Below are positions 61,491 through 64,000 of a stretch of 64,000 nucleotides of DNA, piece by piece (within the stretch, counting starts at the first letter, position 1; the number at the start of each line of letters is the position of its first letter). Under the pieces are notes generated by a model that saw only the letters and a list, made by a program, of their open reading frames with translations, made no database searches and had not been told where the DNA came from. The stretch lies in contig NC_016132.3 of NCBI RefSeq assembly GCF_000005505.3, positions 16,668,501-16,732,500 of the forward strand. Reading direction: 5' to 3'. The stretch comes from Brachypodium distachyon. Its lineage: Eukaryota > Streptophyta > Magnoliopsida > Poales > Poaceae. The position numbers were made by a program, and so were the translations under genes.

Positions 61491-61977
61491 AGTTACACCA
61501 AAAATCAGGAGCACCGCCGGAACAGAATATTAGTCACGATGGTTTTTCTTTGGTAAAGCAATAGGAAGGACATACTGAGCATCTAGGACCGGGTAGGACA
61601 CAAGGGACGACAGCCTGGGGGACAGGCCAGGTAGGGGTCCCGACGAAGTGTACATGTATACATAGGTTGTCACAACTCTCTTTTTCACAGATTGACGTAT
61701 TTGATTTCGTTAAGACAATTTTTGACTACAAATTATTCCATGGAAGACGAGGTTTTGAGTGTACTAAAGCATTTTGGTTGGAGCGCCGGTGGTTTGCTAA
61801 AGTAATACTTATAGTTTTCGTACTAATTGATAAATGGATCTTATGGCTATCAGTAGAAATAATCTGCTCTCGCAACTCTTGAATATAGAGTAGTTGTTTG
61901 GCATTCCAATCCGGTTCAATAATGCACTTTCTCGGAGGAAGTACTTGGTGCTGCATATTAAGTCTGATTCATATTAT

Positions 61978-62099
61978 TTCCTCCGTCCAATAAAGGATGT
62001 CTCAATTTTGATTAAATTTGAATGCATTTATACACTAAGTCATGTCTAGATACATCTAAATTTTGACAAACTTAAGACATCTTTTGTTGAACGAAGTAA
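61978..62099. mobile_element. Stowaway-like MITE
   Basis: tcctccgtccaataaaggat ... atcttttgttgaacgaagta arms are inverted, separated by tcatgtctagatacatctaa. Confidence 0.75.
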
Positions 62100-62880
62100 G
62101 TACTGTATTCTAAAAAAAAGTCTTAAGTCATATCACCGTGCTCAATAAAAAGAGCCAAAGAACCCCAATAGAAAAAATATTGGGAAAAGTTATTTTCTAT
62201 AGACTAATTATCCGTCGACAGCTCAAGGTCATATGCTATAATTACTTTCGTGAATTTTTCAACTTTAGATTCATTAATTTTTCAATTTTAGCACGTGGGC
62301 GCGGTGTGCACGTCCACATGCTTGTACCGGATCGATGTTCGATGAGAAGTGAATTACTCTAACCTCAGGCATAACCTCAGATGGTTCCCTTTAATTCGGT
62401 GAGAAAGAAAGAAAAAATAACATTTAACTGCGCCCAAAATCGACACACGAAAACATCAGCGTGAGAAGACAACAAAAGCAGGATCCGACAGAATGCCACG
62501 GAACAACTGGCGCGTGCAAACTGATATGACAGGCCGATAGTAATAATAAAAACGGTGACATCGACACTGATGAAAATTTTCGTTTCCATTAATCCAACGC
62601 GTTAATTAATTTAACCTTTTTGCATGCATCAAGCCCGCAGCCGCTTACATCATTTCCAACCGGCTCAGCTCATACATGCATGCACAAACACAAAACACAA
62701 ACACACCCGATCCTTTACTCATTCAAGCTAGCTAGCTAGGACCACTCACTCTGACGATCTTTCTACATCCGAAAGCAAAAGGATTATAAATTTTAAAAAG
62801 TTCAAGGAGAGGTGCAAGCGAAACGACGCAGAATTCCCCTGCAAAATGCAAACTTTCCTGGGACAGCCGAGATTAAAACA

Positions 62881-63189
62881 TCAATGGCCTACGCCGGGGC
62901 TCGGCACGGACCGCATCAACCGCGCCGCCCTGCCGCCGTTCACCGCCGAGAACCCCCTCGCCGTCCCCTCCGCCGCCGCCGCCGCCTCACCGCTGGCGCC
63001 GCTCGGCGGCGACACTCTGAGCACGAGGCCGCCTTCGAAGTGCATCACCTCGCCTTCCTCCTGATCCGCCGGCATCTTGCGCCCTTCGCACTTCGGCGAG
63101 CAACGGAGCAGAAACACCAGCAGCAAAACCATGGCGACAGACGCCCACAAGCTCCTCTTGTTGCTGCCGCGATTACACGAAACGGCCAT
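62881..63189 (-). CDS. PIP/PIPL-type secreted signalling peptide precursor, 102 aa
   Basis: The ATG at 63189 starts a basic N-terminus and hydrophobic signal segment (LWASVAMVLLLVFLLRCS, about 14-31). A variable, Ala/Gly-rich pro-region follows, and the C-terminus is RLMRSVPSPGVGH then TGA. The last residues fit the SGPSxxGxGH-type motif of PAMP-induced peptides, here with SVPS in place of SGPS, as I recall for grass members. The mature peptide would be the last 11-13 residues, apoplastic, perceived by an LRR receptor kinase in immunity or growth control. Single exon. CLE was considered, but the RxxPxGPxPxHN core is absent. Confidence 0.8.
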   Translation of the reverse strand: MAVSCNRGSNKRSLWASVAMVLLLVFLLRCSPKCEGRKMPADQEEGEVMHFEGGLVLRVSPPSGASGEAAAAAEGTARGFSAVNGGRAARLMRSVPSPGVGH

Positions 63190-63340
63190 GCCGAAACTGG
63201 CTTAATTGAGCTTAAGGAAGAATGGAATGGAGATGAAATGGAGCAGCTGGTGCTAATTGGCTTGCTCTAGCTAGTAGCGGTTGCTGACTGCCTTGGCAAA
63301 TGAAGCTTAATTGGCACAGAGCTAAGCGTGCTCCGGCTCG

Positions 63341-63350
63341 ATATATATAG
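63341..63350 (-). promoter_or_regulatory. TATA box of the peptide gene
   Basis: CTATATATAT on the minus strand, about 150 bp upstream of the ATG. Confidence 0.6.
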
Positions 63351-64000
63351 GGTGCTGAGGCCTCTCTGTGTGCGTGCGTGCGTGGACGATTCCTTGCTAC
63401 TGGCTTAGAATTCCTTACGACCAACTGCCGGCCTGCAAAAAAAGTACAGGCATATTCTCTGAAGGAAACAGCCTAGTCTAGTTTTATTCCATGTTTTGTT
63501 TAAGCAATATATAGTCAATACTGCAACCTTGCTACATACAGAATTTTTCGCTCCGTGTCGTGTTCTGAAACTCTGAAGAAACTGCTGCCGAAATGTCATT
63601 TTGTTTAATGCGTGGCCGATCCAAATGTCAACTGTGTACACCGGCGGTGACATGGGTACTGAGGCGAGTAGCACTTATAGTTAAGTTGTTAAACCTCTGA
63701 TCAAGAACTTGTCAACCAACTGACCGGTGTGTTTTTAATGTCCAAACCTGGGAGTTATTACTTACTCCCTCCGATCCTAAATTGTTGTCGAAATATTACA
63801 TGTATCTAGACACTTTTTAAGAATAGATACATTCATATTTGGACAAATTTGAGTCAAGAATTTAGAATCAGAGGAAGTAGTATATAACTTTTTTTACAGC
63901 GGACGTTTACAAAGAAACTACATTTGGCAGCATAAAGCGTGGTTCATTTGCATGACCAAATCATCTCTGACGTGAAACGGCACAACGAATCTTCGACTAA
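63351..64000. other. Promoter of the peptide gene and window edge
   Basis: Upstream DNA of the peptide gene (copy B of the duplication), with a Stowaway inserted at 63765-63877. No further gene is seen up to the edge. Confidence 0.4.
63765..63877. mobile_element. 113-bp Stowaway MITE
   Basis: ctccctccgatcctaaattg ... caagaatttagaatcagagg with TA flanks; same length and family as 44042-44154. Confidence 0.9.

Larger units (their letters stand above)
60094..62880. other. Intergenic, including copy A of a tandem duplication
   Basis: 60590-61490 is homologous to 62430-63935 (see findings). The rest has no supportable gene. Confidence 0.5.

Noticed and set aside
62812..63270. Plus-strand 152-codon frame over the peptide gene
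   Set aside because: Arg/His/Ala-rich antisense shadow; the minus strand has signal peptide, conserved C-terminus and TATA box.

Overview
This is nuclear DNA from a grass, most likely a pooid (Brachypodium/Triticeae group). Genes carry GT-AG introns and GC-rich first exons. CTCCCTCCG...-ended Stowaway MITEs recur throughout, and all recognisable families are cereal-type plant genes. One gene per about 5 kb, with only small or broken transposons, suggests a gene-rich arm of a compact genome; the species call is inference.

Layout. 0.3-2.4 kb (+): a three-exon gene of unknown function; 3.07 kb (+): tRNA-Lys(CTT). 3.5-7.6 kb (-): a complete nine-exon DUF616/MUCI70-TOD1-type Golgi gene with filler DNA in its last intron. 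8.6-11.5 kb: a plastid ndhD scrap, a LINE 3' end and a Helitron candidate. 11.8-15.7 kb (-): two tandem Ole e 1-family secreted-protein genes. 17.2-18.8 kb (-): two tandem S40/senescence-regulator paralogs, one broken by an in-frame stop. 19.5-20.7 kb (+): an intronless F-box gene. 21-25.7 kb (-): an F-box gene whose upstream exons encode a DUF569 module in matching splice phase, with a frameshift, a duplicated splice acceptor and a nearby fragment of a second copy. 26-32 kb: transposon-rich intergenic DNA with a hAT-like element nested in a Stowaway. 32.6-34.0 kb (+): an LRR protein without kinase. 37.7-41.6 kb (+): WDR55, 15 exons. 42 kb: a SINE split by a hAT-like MITE. 43.7-47.3 kb (+): the SnRK1 alpha kinase. 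48.3-49.8 kb (-): a class A4 heat-shock factor with a frameshift before its activation motif. 52.5-60.1 kb (+): a seven-exon conserved plant gene of unknown function whose 3.7-kb third intron holds a 0.55-kb-arm inverted repeat. 60.6-63.9 kb: an old tandem duplication, one copy of which keeps a PIP-like peptide precursor gene (-).

Functional links are regulatory rather than operonic: energy signalling (SnRK1), stress transcription (HSFA4), senescence (S40), defence-type peptide (PIP-like), ribosome biogenesis (WDR55) and wall/Golgi work (MUCI70-like, Ole e 1). The recurring theme is small lesions in tandem paralogs. Each rests on one sequence and could be real or an assembly error. Exon borders were placed by hand from splice consensus, phase and remembered family similarity; no alignments were run.
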